Shown: positions 17,860 to 25,825, counted from the stretch's first letter. The stretch: DNA of 48,789 nucleotides from a bacterium (GCA_021780195.1 JAJXZE010000007.1:1-48789); one strand, 5' to 3'. Notes: generated by a model from the letters alone, not told the origin. Numbers and translations are program-made.

Positions 17860-18627
17860 ATGTTCGGCGAATATAAGGACCTCGAGGATTTCAAGGAGAA
17901 GTCGGGGTACACGATCGACGGCGTCTGGTATCCGCGCGTCACGAAGATCGTTTCCATCAAGGCAAAGCCGGCGCTATACCGCTATTACGGCGAGGCGGCG
18001 AGCTATCAGGCCGCGCAGGACGCGACCGAGCAGTCGGCGCGGGAAGGCACCATGCTCCACGAAGCGGTCGAGGGATTTCTCCTCGGGAAGACGGGCGACG
18101 TTCCGGCCGGAGTCGCCCCCGCGGTGAATTCATTCAGAGCGTTCTTCGAAAAGAACCACATCGCGGTCACGCCGGACCGCGTCGAACGCCGGATCGTGAG
18201 CTACGACCACCGCTACGCCGGCACGGTCGACGCCATTGCGCTGATCGGCGGAAAGCTTGGCGTGCTCGACATCAAGACCTCGCAGGCGGTCTATCGCGAT
18301 TACAACCTCCAGACCTCCGCGTATATGGACGCGCTCAAAGACCAGTTCCGCGACCTTGCCACGCGCTGGATCCTCCGCATCGATCAGATCCAGCGGTGTA
18401 CGAAATGCGGCGCGCGGCGGCGGACGAAAGGCGGACGCGAAAAGATCCGCACGGAATGGGGAAACGAGCTCATGAGAAAGTGCGAGCACGTATGGGGAGA
18501 TCCCGAGGGCGAGATCGAGCTCAAGGAGTTCCCCTACTGGCAGGATGATTTCCAGGCATTCCTCGGCGCGAAGAAACTCTGGGAATGGGAGAATGAATTC
18601 TGGCTGAAGAAAGTCGGGTATCTATAA
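17860..18627 (+). CDS. PD-(D/E)XK nuclease superfamily protein
   Basis: The sequence shows the fold's motif order: a His-Glu helix (GTMLHEAVEGFL, about 64-75), the acidic core YAGTVDAIALIGGKLGVLDIKTS (Asp, then DIK, about 115-140) and the QxxxY helix YNLQTSAYMDAL. These features are shared with Cas4/RecB-type nuclease domains. The C-terminal third adds CTKCGARRR and a later MRKCEHVW that may form a small metal-binding knuckle. At 255 residues it is a stand-alone domain, not fused to a helicase. The substrate is unknown; DNA repair or phage-type exonuclease roles are possible. A TATCAT hexamer ends 7 nt before the ATG, with TTGTGG 18 nt further upstream, suggesting a leaderless mRNA. Confidence 0.7.
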   Translation: MFGEYKDLEDFKEKSGYTIDGVWYPRVTKIVSIKAKPALYRYYGEAASYQAAQDATEQSAREGTMLHEAVEGFLLGKTGDVPAGVAPAVNSFRAFFEKNHIAVTPDRVERRIVSYDHRYAGTVDAIALIGGKLGVLDIKTSQAVYRDYNLQTSAYMDALKDQFRDLATRWILRIDQIQRCTKCGARRRTKGGREKIRTEWGNELMRKCEHVWGDPEGEIELKEFPYWQDDFQAFLGAKKLWEWENEFWLKKVGYL

Positions 18628-18649
18628 AAAATAACATCGAACTACCATT

Positions 18650-19771
18650 ATGACCGAGGAGGAGAAAATATATACGTCGCTCAAAAAACTTTCGAACAAG
18701 AAGAGCGAGGCGGAATTCGAGGCGCAGGTCTCCCCCGCCGTGCTTGAGGAGTACGTGGCCGCCGCGCTCGCCGAGGCCGCGAGCGACTTTACGATGCCCG
18801 GCTTCCGGAAGGGCAAAGTGCCGCACGAGGTCGTCCGCGAGCATCTTGACGAGATGGAGCTTCTGGAACACGCCGCGAACGAGGCCCTGCGCGACGCGGT
18901 GCGCGAGATCGCCCAGGACGAAAAACTTCCCGTGCTCGGACGGCCTCACATTACCCTCACCAAGCTTGCGCCGAAGAACCCGCTGGGCTTCCGGGTGCGG
19001 TACGCGCTTTTCCCGGAAATCACGCTCCCCGATTACCGGAAAATAGGGCGCGAGATCGCCGAACGGAAGGATGCGTTCGAAGCGACGGACGCCGAGATCG
19101 ATGCGGCGATCCTTCGTATCAGGCGGATGCTCGCGCCGCAGGAAGCGCCCGCGGGCACGGAAGTGCTCGGTGACGCCGTCGCGCCGGGCGAAGCCGCGGG
19201 TGCGGGAGACGCGGCCGCTCACGCTGTCTCTGCAACCTCTCCCCTCCCTTCCCTCACCGACGAGGACGTCAAAAAGTTCGGCCCCTTCAAAAGCGTCGGA
19301 GAATTCCGCGAAGAACTGAAGCGCGAACTCTTGAATGAAAAGGAAACGGAGTCCCGCGACGCCAAGCGGAAGGAGATGGTGCGGGAGATCGTGAAACACG
19401 CCAGGCTCACCGTACCCGCCATGCTGGCGGACGAGGAATTCGAGAATTATCTCGCGGAACGCGACGAGCGGCTCGCCGAGGCGGGACTGCCGCTCGAAGA
19501 GTATTTGAAGCAAATGAAAAAGACCTCGGAGGAACTCGAAAAAGACGAGCGCGCCCGGCTCGAAGAAGAGCTCAGGACGAGCTTCGTGATGCAGGAGGTG
19601 CGGAAGCGTGAAGGGATCGAAGCAGACGAGAAGGAGGTGCAGATCGGCATCATGCGCCTAAAAATGAGCTACCCAAAACAACCGGAGGCGTCGCTCCGCC
19701 AGGCCGCGGAAGCAATCGCGCTCCAGGAAAAATTGTTCGCAGTACTTGAGGGAACGGACAGGGAGCAGTAG
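18650..19771 (+). CDS. tig: Trigger factor lacking the FKBP-type PPIase domain
   Basis: Trigger factor is a ribosome-bound chaperone that shields nascent chains. The N-terminal ribosome-binding domain (about 1-150) carries the signature FTMPGFRKGKVPHEVV. The C-terminal substrate-cradle helices (about 195-370) begin LTDEDVKKFGPFKSVGEFREEL. Between them the roughly 90-residue FKBP-like PPIase domain of the usual ~430-residue protein is replaced by an Ala/Gly/Pro-rich linker (APAGTEVLGDAVAPGEAAGAG). The protein is otherwise intact, so chaperone function is likely retained without prolyl isomerase activity. Clp protease genes, frequent neighbours elsewhere, are not in this window. Confidence 0.88.
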   Translation: MTEEEKIYTSLKKLSNKKSEAEFEAQVSPAVLEEYVAAALAEAASDFTMPGFRKGKVPHEVVREHLDEMELLEHAANEALRDAVREIAQDEKLPVLGRPHITLTKLAPKNPLGFRVRYALFPEITLPDYRKIGREIAERKDAFEATDAEIDAAILRIRRMLAPQEAPAGTEVLGDAVAPGEAAGAGDAAAHAVSATSPLPSLTDEDVKKFGPFKSVGEFREELKRELLNEKETESRDAKRKEMVREIVKHARLTVPAMLADEEFENYLAERDERLAEAGLPLEEYLKQMKKTSEELEKDERARLEEELRTSFVMQEVRKREGIEADEKEVQIGIMRLKMSYPKQPEASLRQAAEAIALQEKLFAVLEGTDREQ

Positions 19772-19804
19772 CGGATCCGTTTCACGCCCTTCTTCTCTCT
19801 TTGA

Positions 19805-19810
19805 TATACT
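19805..19810 (+). promoter_or_regulatory. Extended -10 element of the pilin/LamG gene
   Basis: TGATATACT gives an extended -10 (TGnTATACT). The hexamer ends 7 nt before the ATG at 19818, predicting a leaderless mRNA. A weak TTCACG lies 18 nt upstream. Confidence 0.6.
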
Positions 19811-19817
19811 ATAAGCA

Positions 19818-21083
19818 ATGACCCGTCCCCGTTCCTCTTCCTCCGCCTTCACCCTGATCGAGCTTCTGGTCGTGATCGCGATCATCGCCATCCTCGCCAC
19901 GGTCGTGATCCTGGCCCTGAATCCCGCGGAACTCCTGCGTCAGTCGCGTGACGCGAACCGCCTCTCGGATCTCGACACCCTGAACCACGCCCTCGGCCTC
20001 TATGCGACGGACGTGGGGACGGGATCCGGCACGCTCGGAAACGCGAATACTGTCTATGTATCTATCCCCGATCCTACGGCATCAACGACCGCAGGATCAA
20101 ACTGTTCATCCATCAACCTACCCACTCTTCCGGCTACTTACACGTATCACTGCGCAGGACCAAACTATTACCGCGGCACGAACGGCAACGGATGGATTCC
20201 TGTTAATTTCTCCATTATGTCGACCGGATCTCCCTTCGGACAACTTCCGGTCGATTCAATAAACAGTTCATCGTCGAGAAACTACTATACCTACACGACG
20301 GATGGTAGCCGATATGAGATCACTGCCGCTATGGAATCCCAGAAATATAAGCTCGGGGGAACGAATGATGCAATAAGTTCCGACGGAGGGCCCCTTGCCT
20401 CTGTCTATGAGGTGGGGTCCGTGCTTGGGTTAGAGCCGCTGGACTACGGCGATAGCTCGCTTGTCGGCCTATGGACTCTTGACGAGGGGACGGGAAGTAC
20501 GGCGTATGACATGAGCGGGAACGGCAATACTGGAACGTGGAACGGGACTCCGGTTGGAACCAGCGGGTATTATAGTTCCGGCAAGGTGGGGCCATGGGCC
20601 GGAACCTTTATCAATAACTACATAGACACGGGAAATAATTCGAGCTCGATGCCGAAAAGCGCGGGTACGTTCTCGGCCTGGGTCTATCCGACATCGACCT
20701 ACGGCGTTTTCATGTCGAATGGGAGTGTGCAATCCGATGTACTCGGAGTGAATTTATATATCGGCGCGGGCAAACCCATCTTCGAGGTCTGCAATAGCAG
20801 CGCCAGGAACTCCATTATTGGATCCAGCGGCTTATCTCTCAACACGTGGTATTACCTGACGGGAACATGGGATGGAACCACGGTTTCATTATATGTGAAC
20901 GGAGTGCTCATCGCTTCTTCTACCGAAACGATAACCCCCACCCCCGCATATGATCTTACCCTGGGGGAAGATGGAACGCATTGGTCAAGCTACCATTTGA
21001 ACGGCCTCCTCGATGATGCTCGTGTCTATAACCGCTCGCTTTCCGCGGCCGAGGTCTCCGCGCTTTATCGTGCGGTGAAATAA
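19818..21083 (+). CDS. Type IV pilin-like protein with C-terminal LamG domain
   Basis: The N-terminus SSSSAFTLIELLVVIAIIAILATVVILALNP is a class III prepilin signal: cleavage before Phe, Glu at mature position 5, then the long hydrophobic pilin helix. The usual Gly at -1 is Ala. Residues of about 30-200 form the pilin-like globular part (LRQSRDANRLSDLDTLNHALGLYATD). From about residue 215, LVGLWTLDEGTGSTAYDMSGNGNTG starts a LamG/jelly-roll domain that ends DDARVYNRSLSAAEVSALY. It is closely similar to the truncated gene at 1-813. The protein is probably displayed on a pilus or pseudopilus and binds a surface or host ligand; the ligand is unknown. No pilus assembly genes occur in the window. 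Confidence 0.88.
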   Translation: MTRPRSSSSAFTLIELLVVIAIIAILATVVILALNPAELLRQSRDANRLSDLDTLNHALGLYATDVGTGSGTLGNANTVYVSIPDPTASTTAGSNCSSINLPTLPATYTYHCAGPNYYRGTNGNGWIPVNFSIMSTGSPFGQLPVDSINSSSSRNYYTYTTDGSRYEITAAMESQKYKLGGTNDAISSDGGPLASVYEVGSVLGLEPLDYGDSSLVGLWTLDEGTGSTAYDMSGNGNTGTWNGTPVGTSGYYSSGKVGPWAGTFINNYIDTGNNSSSMPKSAGTFSAWVYPTSTYGVFMSNGSVQSDVLGVNLYIGAGKPIFEVCNSSARNSIIGSSGLSLNTWYYLTGTWDGTTVSLYVNGVLIASSTETITPTPAYDLTLGEDGTHWSSYHLNGLLDDARVYNRSLSAAEVSALYRAVK

Positions 21084-21099
21084 TTTCTGCGAAGGTTCG

Positions 21100-22917
21100 C
21101 TACGCGCCGCTCTTCGACGACGCACGCTTGCGCTCGTTGTCGGTCAGGTATTTCTTGCGGATGCGGATGCTCTGCGGCGTGATTTCCACGAGTTCCTCGT
21201 CGCTGATGTAATCGAGCGCATCCTCGAGCGAGAGCGTGCGCGGCACTTCGAGCTGGTCGGCGAGGCCTTCGTTCTTGGCGCGGAAGTTCGTGAGTTGTTT
21301 CTCTCGCGCCACATGAACCATCACGTCGCCGTCCTTCGCGTTCTCCCCCACCACCATGCCCTCATAGACGGGCACGCCGGCACTGATGAAGAGCGTCCCC
21401 CTCCCCTGCGCGGTGACGAGGCCGTAATTGTTCGACACGCCGTTCTGGGTAGCGACGATCGAGCCGTGCGGGATGGCCGTGATCTCGCCCTTGTGGGGGG
21501 CGTAGCCGAGGAAGATTGAGTTCATGATGCCCATGCCCTTCGTGGCGGTGAGGAAACGGTTGCGGATGCCGATCAGGCCGCGCGTCGGGATCTCGAAATC
21601 GATGAACGCGGTGCGGTTCTCGTCCATGCGCATGTTCTTCATCTGGCCGAGACGCTTACCGAACATTTCGATCACGACGCCCGAATATGATTCCGGCACC
21701 TCGATCGACACGAGCTCCATCGGTTCCATTTTCTTGCCGCCTTCTTCCTTGAAGATGACCTGCGGCTTCGATACCTCGATCTCGAACCCTTCGCGCCGCA
21801 TCTTTTCGATAAGGATCGAAAGGTGGAGCTCGCCGCGTCCGGCGACGGTCCAGCGGTCGCTCTGGTCCGCCTGGGCGACCTTGAGCGCGACGTCGGTCTC
21901 GAGCTCGTGCTCCAGGCGCTCCTTCAGATTGCGCGAGGTCGTGAATTTCCCCTCTTTGCCTCGGAACGGAGAGGTATTCACGCTGAACGTCATCTTGATC
22001 GTCGGCTCGTCGATCGTGATCGTGGGAAGCGGCATCGGATGATCGGGATCCGTGATGGTCTCCCCGATCGTGATGTCCGGAATGCCGGCAATCGCCGCGA
22101 TGTCGCCCGCCTGCACCTCGTCAACCTCCACGCGGCCGAGGCCGCTGAAGACCATGACCGACGTGAGCTGTTCTTTCTTTATCTCGCCCGAGCGCGTGAC
22201 GTGCGCCACGGTCTCTGCCTTTCGGAGCGTACCGGAATACAGGCGCCCGACGGCGACCTTGCCCTTGTAGTTGTCGTACGCGAGGTTCACGGTGAGCATC
22301 TGGAGAATATCCGTGCCGCTCTCCTTGGGCGGCGGAATATGCTTCACGATCGTTTCGAAGATCGGTTCGATGCTTGTCATCTCCGAAAGTTCCTTGCCGA
22401 GGCCCGCCTTGCCTTCGCGCGCGGCCGCGTAGATCACCGGAAAGTCGATCTGTTCCTCGCTGGCGTCGAGCTCGAAGAAGAGATCGTAGGTGGCGTTCAG
22501 CGCCCATTCGGGGCGGGCGTCCGGCTTGTCGATCTTATTGATGACGACGACCACCTTGTGGCCCGCCTGGATGGCCTTGCGGAGCACGAACTTGGTCTGC
22601 GGCATCGGCCCCTCCTTCGCGTCCACGAGAAGCAGGACGCCGTCCACCATGCGCATGATGCGTTCCACCTCGCCGCCGAAATCCGCGTGGCCGGGAGTGT
22701 CCACGATGTTGATCTTCACGCCCTTGTACATGACCGCGGCGTTCTTGGAAAAAATCGTGATCCCCCGCTCGCGCTCGAGCTCGTTCGAGTCCATGATGAG
22801 CTCGGTGTCGGCGCCGGTCTTCAGCTTGAACTCGGCCGACTGCTTCAAAAGCGCGTCGACAAGCGTCGTCTTCCCATGGTCGACGTGGGCGATGATGGCG
22901 ATGTTCCTGAGCTCCAT
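21100..22917 (-). CDS. typA: Ribosome-associated translational GTPase TypA/BipA
   Basis: EF-G-like GTPase that associates with ribosomes under stress and during assembly. I chose the ATG at 22917 (MELRNIAIIAHVDHGKTTL), which is the family's normal N-terminus; a TATCAT -10 lies 8 nt upstream with TTGCAA 17 nt further. The track start at 22992 lies inside a hairpin. G motifs are visible: AHVDHGKTT, RGITI, DTPGHADFGGEV and NKIDKPDARP. Later domains include RGELHLSILIEKMRREGFE and the TypA-specific C-terminus with PTRGLIGIRNRFLTATKG and LSLEDALDYISDEELVEITP. At 605 residues it is full length. It converges on the pilin gene with a 16-nt gap. Confidence 0.96.
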   Translation of the reverse strand: MELRNIAIIAHVDHGKTTLVDALLKQSAEFKLKTGADTELIMDSNELERERGITIFSKNAAVMYKGVKINIVDTPGHADFGGEVERIMRMVDGVLLLVDAKEGPMPQTKFVLRKAIQAGHKVVVVINKIDKPDARPEWALNATYDLFFELDASEEQIDFPVIYAAAREGKAGLGKELSEMTSIEPIFETIVKHIPPPKESGTDILQMLTVNLAYDNYKGKVAVGRLYSGTLRKAETVAHVTRSGEIKKEQLTSVMVFSGLGRVEVDEVQAGDIAAIAGIPDITIGETITDPDHPMPLPTITIDEPTIKMTFSVNTSPFRGKEGKFTTSRNLKERLEHELETDVALKVAQADQSDRWTVAGRGELHLSILIEKMRREGFEIEVSKPQVIFKEEGGKKMEPMELVSIEVPESYSGVVIEMFGKRLGQMKNMRMDENRTAFIDFEIPTRGLIGIRNRFLTATKGMGIMNSIFLGYAPHKGEITAIPHGSIVATQNGVSNNYGLVTAQGRGTLFISAGVPVYEGMVVGENAKDGDVMVHVAREKQLTNFRAKNEGLADQLEVPRTLSLEDALDYISDEELVEITPQSIRIRKKYLTDNERKRASSKSGA

Positions 22918-22925
22918 AGACCGCA

Positions 22926-22954
22926 ATGATACCGCAGAAGCCGGCTTTTTGCAA
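22926..22954 (-). promoter_or_regulatory. Promoter of typA (TTGCAA-17-TATCAT)
   Basis: On the minus strand TTGCAA (22949-22954) and TATCAT (22926-22931) are 17 nt apart, and the -10 ends 8 nt before the chosen ATG. This fixes the start at 22917 and predicts a leaderless mRNA. Confidence 0.6.
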
Positions 22955-22960
22955 TCCGCG

Positions 22961-23037
22961 AGGCCGTGTTCCCGTATTCTTTTTCCGGCCATGGGCTCTC
23001 TTTAATGTCCGGAAAAAGAATACGGGAACGCAGGCCT
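22961..23037. repeat. 77-nt near-perfect palindrome (long hairpin)
   Basis: GTTCCCGTATTCTTTTTCCGG (22968-22988) is exactly the reverse complement of 23009-23029. Pairing continues outward through AGGCC...GGCCT with one bulged A, and inward by three more pairs after one mismatch, leaving a loop of about 12 nt. There is no flanking T-run, so a simple terminator is less likely than a REP- or MITE-like element. Confidence 0.7.
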
Positions 23038-23052
23038 ATGGGATATGAAAAG

Positions 23053-23086
23053 CCCCATCCGCGGATCGGTTAATCCATGGATGGGG
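23053..23086 (-). terminator. Possible terminator after the small secreted-protein gene
   Basis: On the minus strand CCCCATCC and GGATGGGG pair across an 18-nt loop that itself contains GGAT/ATCC, followed by CTTTTCATAT. The T-run is short, so this is only a moderate candidate. A second hairpin, GGCCGG...CCGGCC (23097-23116), precedes it. Confidence 0.4.
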
Positions 23087-23130
23087 TCAGGGAGAGGGCC
23101 GGTGGCAAATCCGGCCGCTGCAAAAAACTT

Positions 23131-23535
23131 TTAGTGGCGCGTGGGCTTCGCCGAATGAGAGCCGAGCAACGGCTCGTACTCGACGAAGCCGATGCCGTCC
23201 ACGCTACCCGCGCGGTAGCGGGCGCGGATCTTACTCCCCGCGCGGAGGCGACTCCACGCCCCTGGCACTCCCCCGTGGAAGTACCAACGAACTGCGCGCC
23301 CCACGCTCCCGGGAGCGCGCAGTTCAACGAAGTAAGGCGGAGCGGACCGCAGTACTTCGCCTCCCTTTCCATGCACCCTGCCCGGCGCATGGAGCGGAGG
23401 GAGATTCGCCTTGACCACGATTAACTTCGTGACACCGTGGTCGCGGCGCGCGCTCGCCGACATCGCACAGCCCTCGCAGAGGGCCGCGACGAGAGCGGCG
23501 AGGAGCAACAGCATTAGCTTAACCGATCTTTTCAT
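23131..23535 (-). CDS. Small secreted or lipoprotein-like protein, unknown
   Basis: I chose the ATG at 23535 (MKRSVKLMLLLLAALVAALCEGC) because AAAGGAGG sits 9 nt upstream, one of the few strong Shine-Dalgarno sites in the window. The track start at 23604 lacks one. The N-terminus is a signal peptide, and the following Cys residues could be lipidated, though LCEGC is not a canonical lipobox. The remaining ~105 residues are basic and match no family I know. The coding region contains three perfect hairpins (23159-23175, 23202-23220, 23289-23325), unusual for coding sequence. A structured RNA is an alternative reading. Confidence 0.5.
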   Translation of the reverse strand: MKRSVKLMLLLLAALVAALCEGCAMSASARRDHGVTKLIVVKANLPPLHAPGRVHGKGGEVLRSAPPYFVELRAPGSVGRAVRWYFHGGVPGAWSRLRAGSKIRARYRAGSVDGIGFVEYEPLLGSHSAKPTRH

Positions 23536-23709
23536 CCTCGCCGCCCTCCTTTGGCGGCAAATATCACTGCGGATACCATACCATATCGGCATCCTGTTGT
23601 CCACTGGAAATCTTCCTTCGGGGCGCGCTATACTTGAGGCGGCAATTTGACATACCTCCCGACGCTCTTTGGTGGTTTTCGGTTTACAAAAACTTCGATC
23701 ACTATCTTT

Positions 23710-24450
23710 ATGAAAAAATTATTCATTTCATTCTTCGCCCTTGCGGCGATCGCGGGCTTTGGGGGAAATATCCTGCGCGCCAACGCGCAGTCGCTCCCTT
23801 CGGGAGATACGGTCTCGCTTCAGGCGACCGTGAACGCGCTGACCGCTCGTGTGAACGAGCTCAAGGCCCAGGCGGCGGCACGAGCGACAAGGGAAGTTTC
23901 CGCCACGGTCGTGGCGGCAACTCCAGCTACGGCTCATGTCTTGACCTTGAGCCGGGATACCGAACCGTTGAAAAGCGCCCTCTCGCTTTCCGCATCGGCG
24001 CTCGCCGATGCAAATGCAAAGATTGCAACCGACCCGGCCGCGGTCGCGGGACAGGAGAAGGAAGTCGCGGCAACGCTTAGCGGCATCGGCAAAACGCTCG
24101 GCTCGATCAAGTATGCCCTGAACGGCGCCGGTCCGAGTGCGTCGATTGCTATGGCGGCCCCGCAGGGATCTCTAACACCGTTGGTCGTCGCGGCAGACCC
24201 CGCAGTGGCGACGCCAGTGGCGGTAGTGGCGGCGGAACGCCCCTTGGCTTCGGGAGATCTTGCGCAGGCCTCGGCGGCTTTGCCCCTCAAGAATCTTAAC
24301 TGGCCCTTCATCATCGTCATGGTTGTTCTTCTCGCGGCAGTGGGACTCTGGCTTTTCTGGCCCGCCAAGGCGGAATCAGTAAAAGAGGAAGCGGTAAAGA
24401 AGGATCCAGTGCCGGCGAACGGTGCGAACGAGAATCCGCAAACATCCTAA
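23710..24450 (+). CDS. Secreted coiled-coil protein with C-terminal membrane anchor, unknown
   Basis: The ATG at 23710 gives MKKLFISFFALAAIAGFGGNILRANAQ, a typical signal peptide with an ANAQ cleavage region; the track start at 23647 is upstream of it. Residues of about 35-60 (VSLQATVNALTARVNELKAQAAAR) have heptad character. The middle is low-complexity Ala/Val/Pro-rich. Residues of about 198-217 (WPFIIVMVVLLAAVGLWLFW) form a membrane helix, followed by a charged tail KEEAVKKDPVPANG. The layout suggests an extracytoplasmic protein tethered at its C-terminus. Function is unknown. A strong bidirectional terminator follows. Confidence 0.6.
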   Translation: MKKLFISFFALAAIAGFGGNILRANAQSLPSGDTVSLQATVNALTARVNELKAQAAARATREVSATVVAATPATAHVLTLSRDTEPLKSALSLSASALADANAKIATDPAAVAGQEKEVAATLSGIGKTLGSIKYALNGAGPSASIAMAAPQGSLTPLVVAADPAVATPVAVVAAERPLASGDLAQASAALPLKNLNWPFIIVMVVLLAAVGLWLFWPAKAESVKEEAVKKDPVPANGANENPQTS

Positions 24451-24471
24451 GACAAAATATAAGGATAAAAG

Positions 24472-24498
24472 AGGCCCCGAAAGGGGCCTTCTTTTATT
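24472..24498. terminator. Bidirectional intrinsic terminator
   Basis: AGGCCCC-GAAA-GGGGCCT forms a 7-bp stem with a GNRA-type loop. It is followed by TCTTTTATTT on the plus strand and by TCTTTTATCC on the minus strand, so it can end both the plus-strand gene before it and the small minus-strand gene after it. Confidence 0.85.
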
Positions 24499-24504
24499 TC
24501 AGCA

Positions 24505-24684
24505 TTATTTCAGCATCTCCGGATGGGCGCACGCTTCAATTATGATGGGCGCATGATTGAATTCGCGGTTCGCAAGATAGCCGGCGCCGAAGGAAAGCGT
24601 GGAGACAAGGAAAACGATCGCGGCGAGCGCCGTTTCCTTCTTATGCGCCGAAAGCCATGATCGCACGGACGTCAAAAAGCCCAT
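24505..24684 (-). CDS. Small single-pass membrane protein, unknown
   Basis: The frame is 59 residues from the ATG at 24684 (MGFLTSVRSWLSAHKKET). One hydrophobic helix (AALAAIVFLVSTLSFGAGYLA) is followed by NREFNHAPIIIEACAHPEML. It ends just before a bidirectional terminator. A TACCAT hexamer lies 6 nt upstream of this ATG, in line with the leaderless pattern of the window, which is why I prefer it to the track start at 24702. No function can be assigned. Confidence 0.5.
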   Translation of the reverse strand: MGFLTSVRSWLSAHKKETALAAIVFLVSTLSFGAGYLANREFNHAPIIIEACAHPEMLK

Positions 24685-24749
24685 GCAGGCATGGTACCGC
24701 ACCGGCCGTTAAATTTTCCTTAACTGCGAGCGCGAACGAAGACGCGTCC

Positions 24750-25472
24750 CTAGAAGCTCAGATAATCCTCCCACTTCGTGTAAAGATCGCGGGTCGCGCG
24801 GAGGTCGCGCACGTTGTATCTTGCGATATCCAGGAATTTTTTCTTTTTGAAGAGCGGCCCCACATCATCGCCCGCCACACCCGCGGCCTTGGGGCTTTCG
24901 ATGCCAAAGGCGCGCGTCCAGAGGTGCAGGCTCCCCTTCCGTCGGGTGGCGCCGTAGAAACTCAGCTGTTCATAGAGGTCGATGTGAAGGGCCTCGGGAT
25001 TGTTCTGGTAGAGATAGCGTCCGCGCATGAGATCCTTCGTCGGACGGACGCCCTTGATCGCCGAACGGATCATGAGGAACGGCATGTCGAAACCGCGCCC
25101 GTTGAACGTGATGAAGACCTGGTAATGCGCGGCAAGCTCCCAGAACTTACGGAGCATTTCCTCCTCGCTCATCTGCTTGAAGGAAACGCCTTCCTCCTTG
25201 AGCTCCGGGTTCTTCTGCCCCGGCGCCTGATAATAGACCGCCCCTTCGTTCTTATGGTAATCGAGCGCGCCGATCGCGACGATCTCCCCCGTGAGGGGTG
25301 AGAGGCCGAGACCGCCCTTCATCTCTTCGAGCGTATGTTTGTATTCTTCGTCGCTCTGCGAATCCTTTTTGATCCAGCGGGTGAGATTTTCCTGGGTTGT
25401 TTTATCGAGCTTCTCAAAATCCTCCCCGATGGTCTCGATATCCACGACGAGCTTCTGGGTGGCGGTTGACAT
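24750..25472 (-). CDS. 3'-5' exonuclease, DnaQ/PolB-type RNase H fold
   Basis: The exonuclease motifs are in order: Exo I as VVDIETIGEDF (DxE), Exo II as FITFNGRGFDMPFL (NxxxFD) and Exo III as YNVRDLRATRDLY (YxxxD). This matches predicted PolB-like 3'-5' exonucleases, which remove nucleotides from DNA or RNA ends using two metal ions. At 240 residues it is a stand-alone domain. I prefer the ATG at 25472 to the track's 25481, because the latter overlaps the TACAAT hexamer that lies 7 nt before 25472. The gene is divergent from rpmA, whose -35 lies at this gene's first codons. The in vivo substrate is unknown. Confidence 0.75.
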   Translation of the reverse strand: MSTATQKLVVDIETIGEDFEKLDKTTQENLTRWIKKDSQSDEEYKHTLEEMKGGLGLSPLTGEIVAIGALDYHKNEGAVYYQAPGQKNPELKEEGVSFKQMSEEEMLRKFWELAAHYQVFITFNGRGFDMPFLMIRSAIKGVRPTKDLMRGRYLYQNNPEALHIDLYEQLSFYGATRRKGSLHLWTRAFGIESPKAAGVAGDDVGPLFKKKKFLDIARYNVRDLRATRDLYTKWEDYLSF

Positions 25473-25494
25473 CGCCTCCATTGTAGCATAAAAT
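25466..25494 (+). promoter_or_regulatory. rpmA promoter (TTGACA-17-TAAAAT)
   Basis: A consensus TTGACA (25466-25471) and TAAAAT (25489-25494) are spaced exactly 17 nt, with the -10 ending 9 nt before the L27 ATG. The opposite-strand hexamer TACAAT (25480-25485) for the exonuclease lies inside the same 17-nt spacer, so the two divergent promoters overlap. Confidence 0.75.
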
Positions 25495-25503
25495 ACCCTC
25501 TAT

Positions 25504-25776
25504 ATGGCACATACCAAAGCCCTCGGATCCACCAAATTAGGAAGAGATTCCGTCGCCAAGCGCCTCGGCGTTAAGCTGAACCACGGCCAGAAGGTCGCGG
25601 TCGGCCAGATCATCATCCGCCAGCGCGGCACGAAGTATCTCCCCGGCGCGAACGTGAGCCGCGCGGGCGACGACACGCTTTTCGCCGCGACGAACGGCAT
25701 CGTGCAGTTCCGCCAAAAAACGAAGCGCAAGTTCGACGGTTCGCAGAAGCAGGCGACGCTCGTCAGCGTAAAATAG
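25504..25776 (+). CDS. rpmA: 50S ribosomal protein L27
   Basis: L27 is a large-subunit protein whose N-terminal tail reaches the peptidyl-transferase centre. The N-terminus [24 protein letters not shown] fits L27 after the start Met and has no Firmicutes-type cleavable extension. The core has [23 protein letters not shown]. The 90-residue length is normal. The usual partner rplU (L21) is not adjacent; instead the gene stands alone behind its own strong promoter and is followed by an intrinsic terminator, so it is a single-gene unit. Confidence 0.95.
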   Translation: MAHTKALGSTKLGRDSVAKRLGVKLNHGQKVAVGQIIIRQRGTKYLPGANVSRAGDDTLFAATNGIVQFRQKTKRKFDGSQKQATLVSVK

Positions 25777-25802
25777 CGTTTTCGACCAGCGATAAAAGTG
25801 CC

Positions 25803-25825
25803 ACCCGCAAGGGTTACCTTTTTTT
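25803..25825 (+). terminator. Intrinsic terminator after rpmA
   Basis: A short hairpin ACCC-GCAA-GGGT is followed by TACC and seven T residues that run to the edge of the convergent L9 gene. The stem is only four pairs, but the position and T-run fit. Confidence 0.5.

Noticed and set aside
22918-22992. Upstream start of typA giving 25 extra residues
   Set aside because: The extension runs through the typA promoter into a hairpin; the family N-terminus and -10 position favour 22917.
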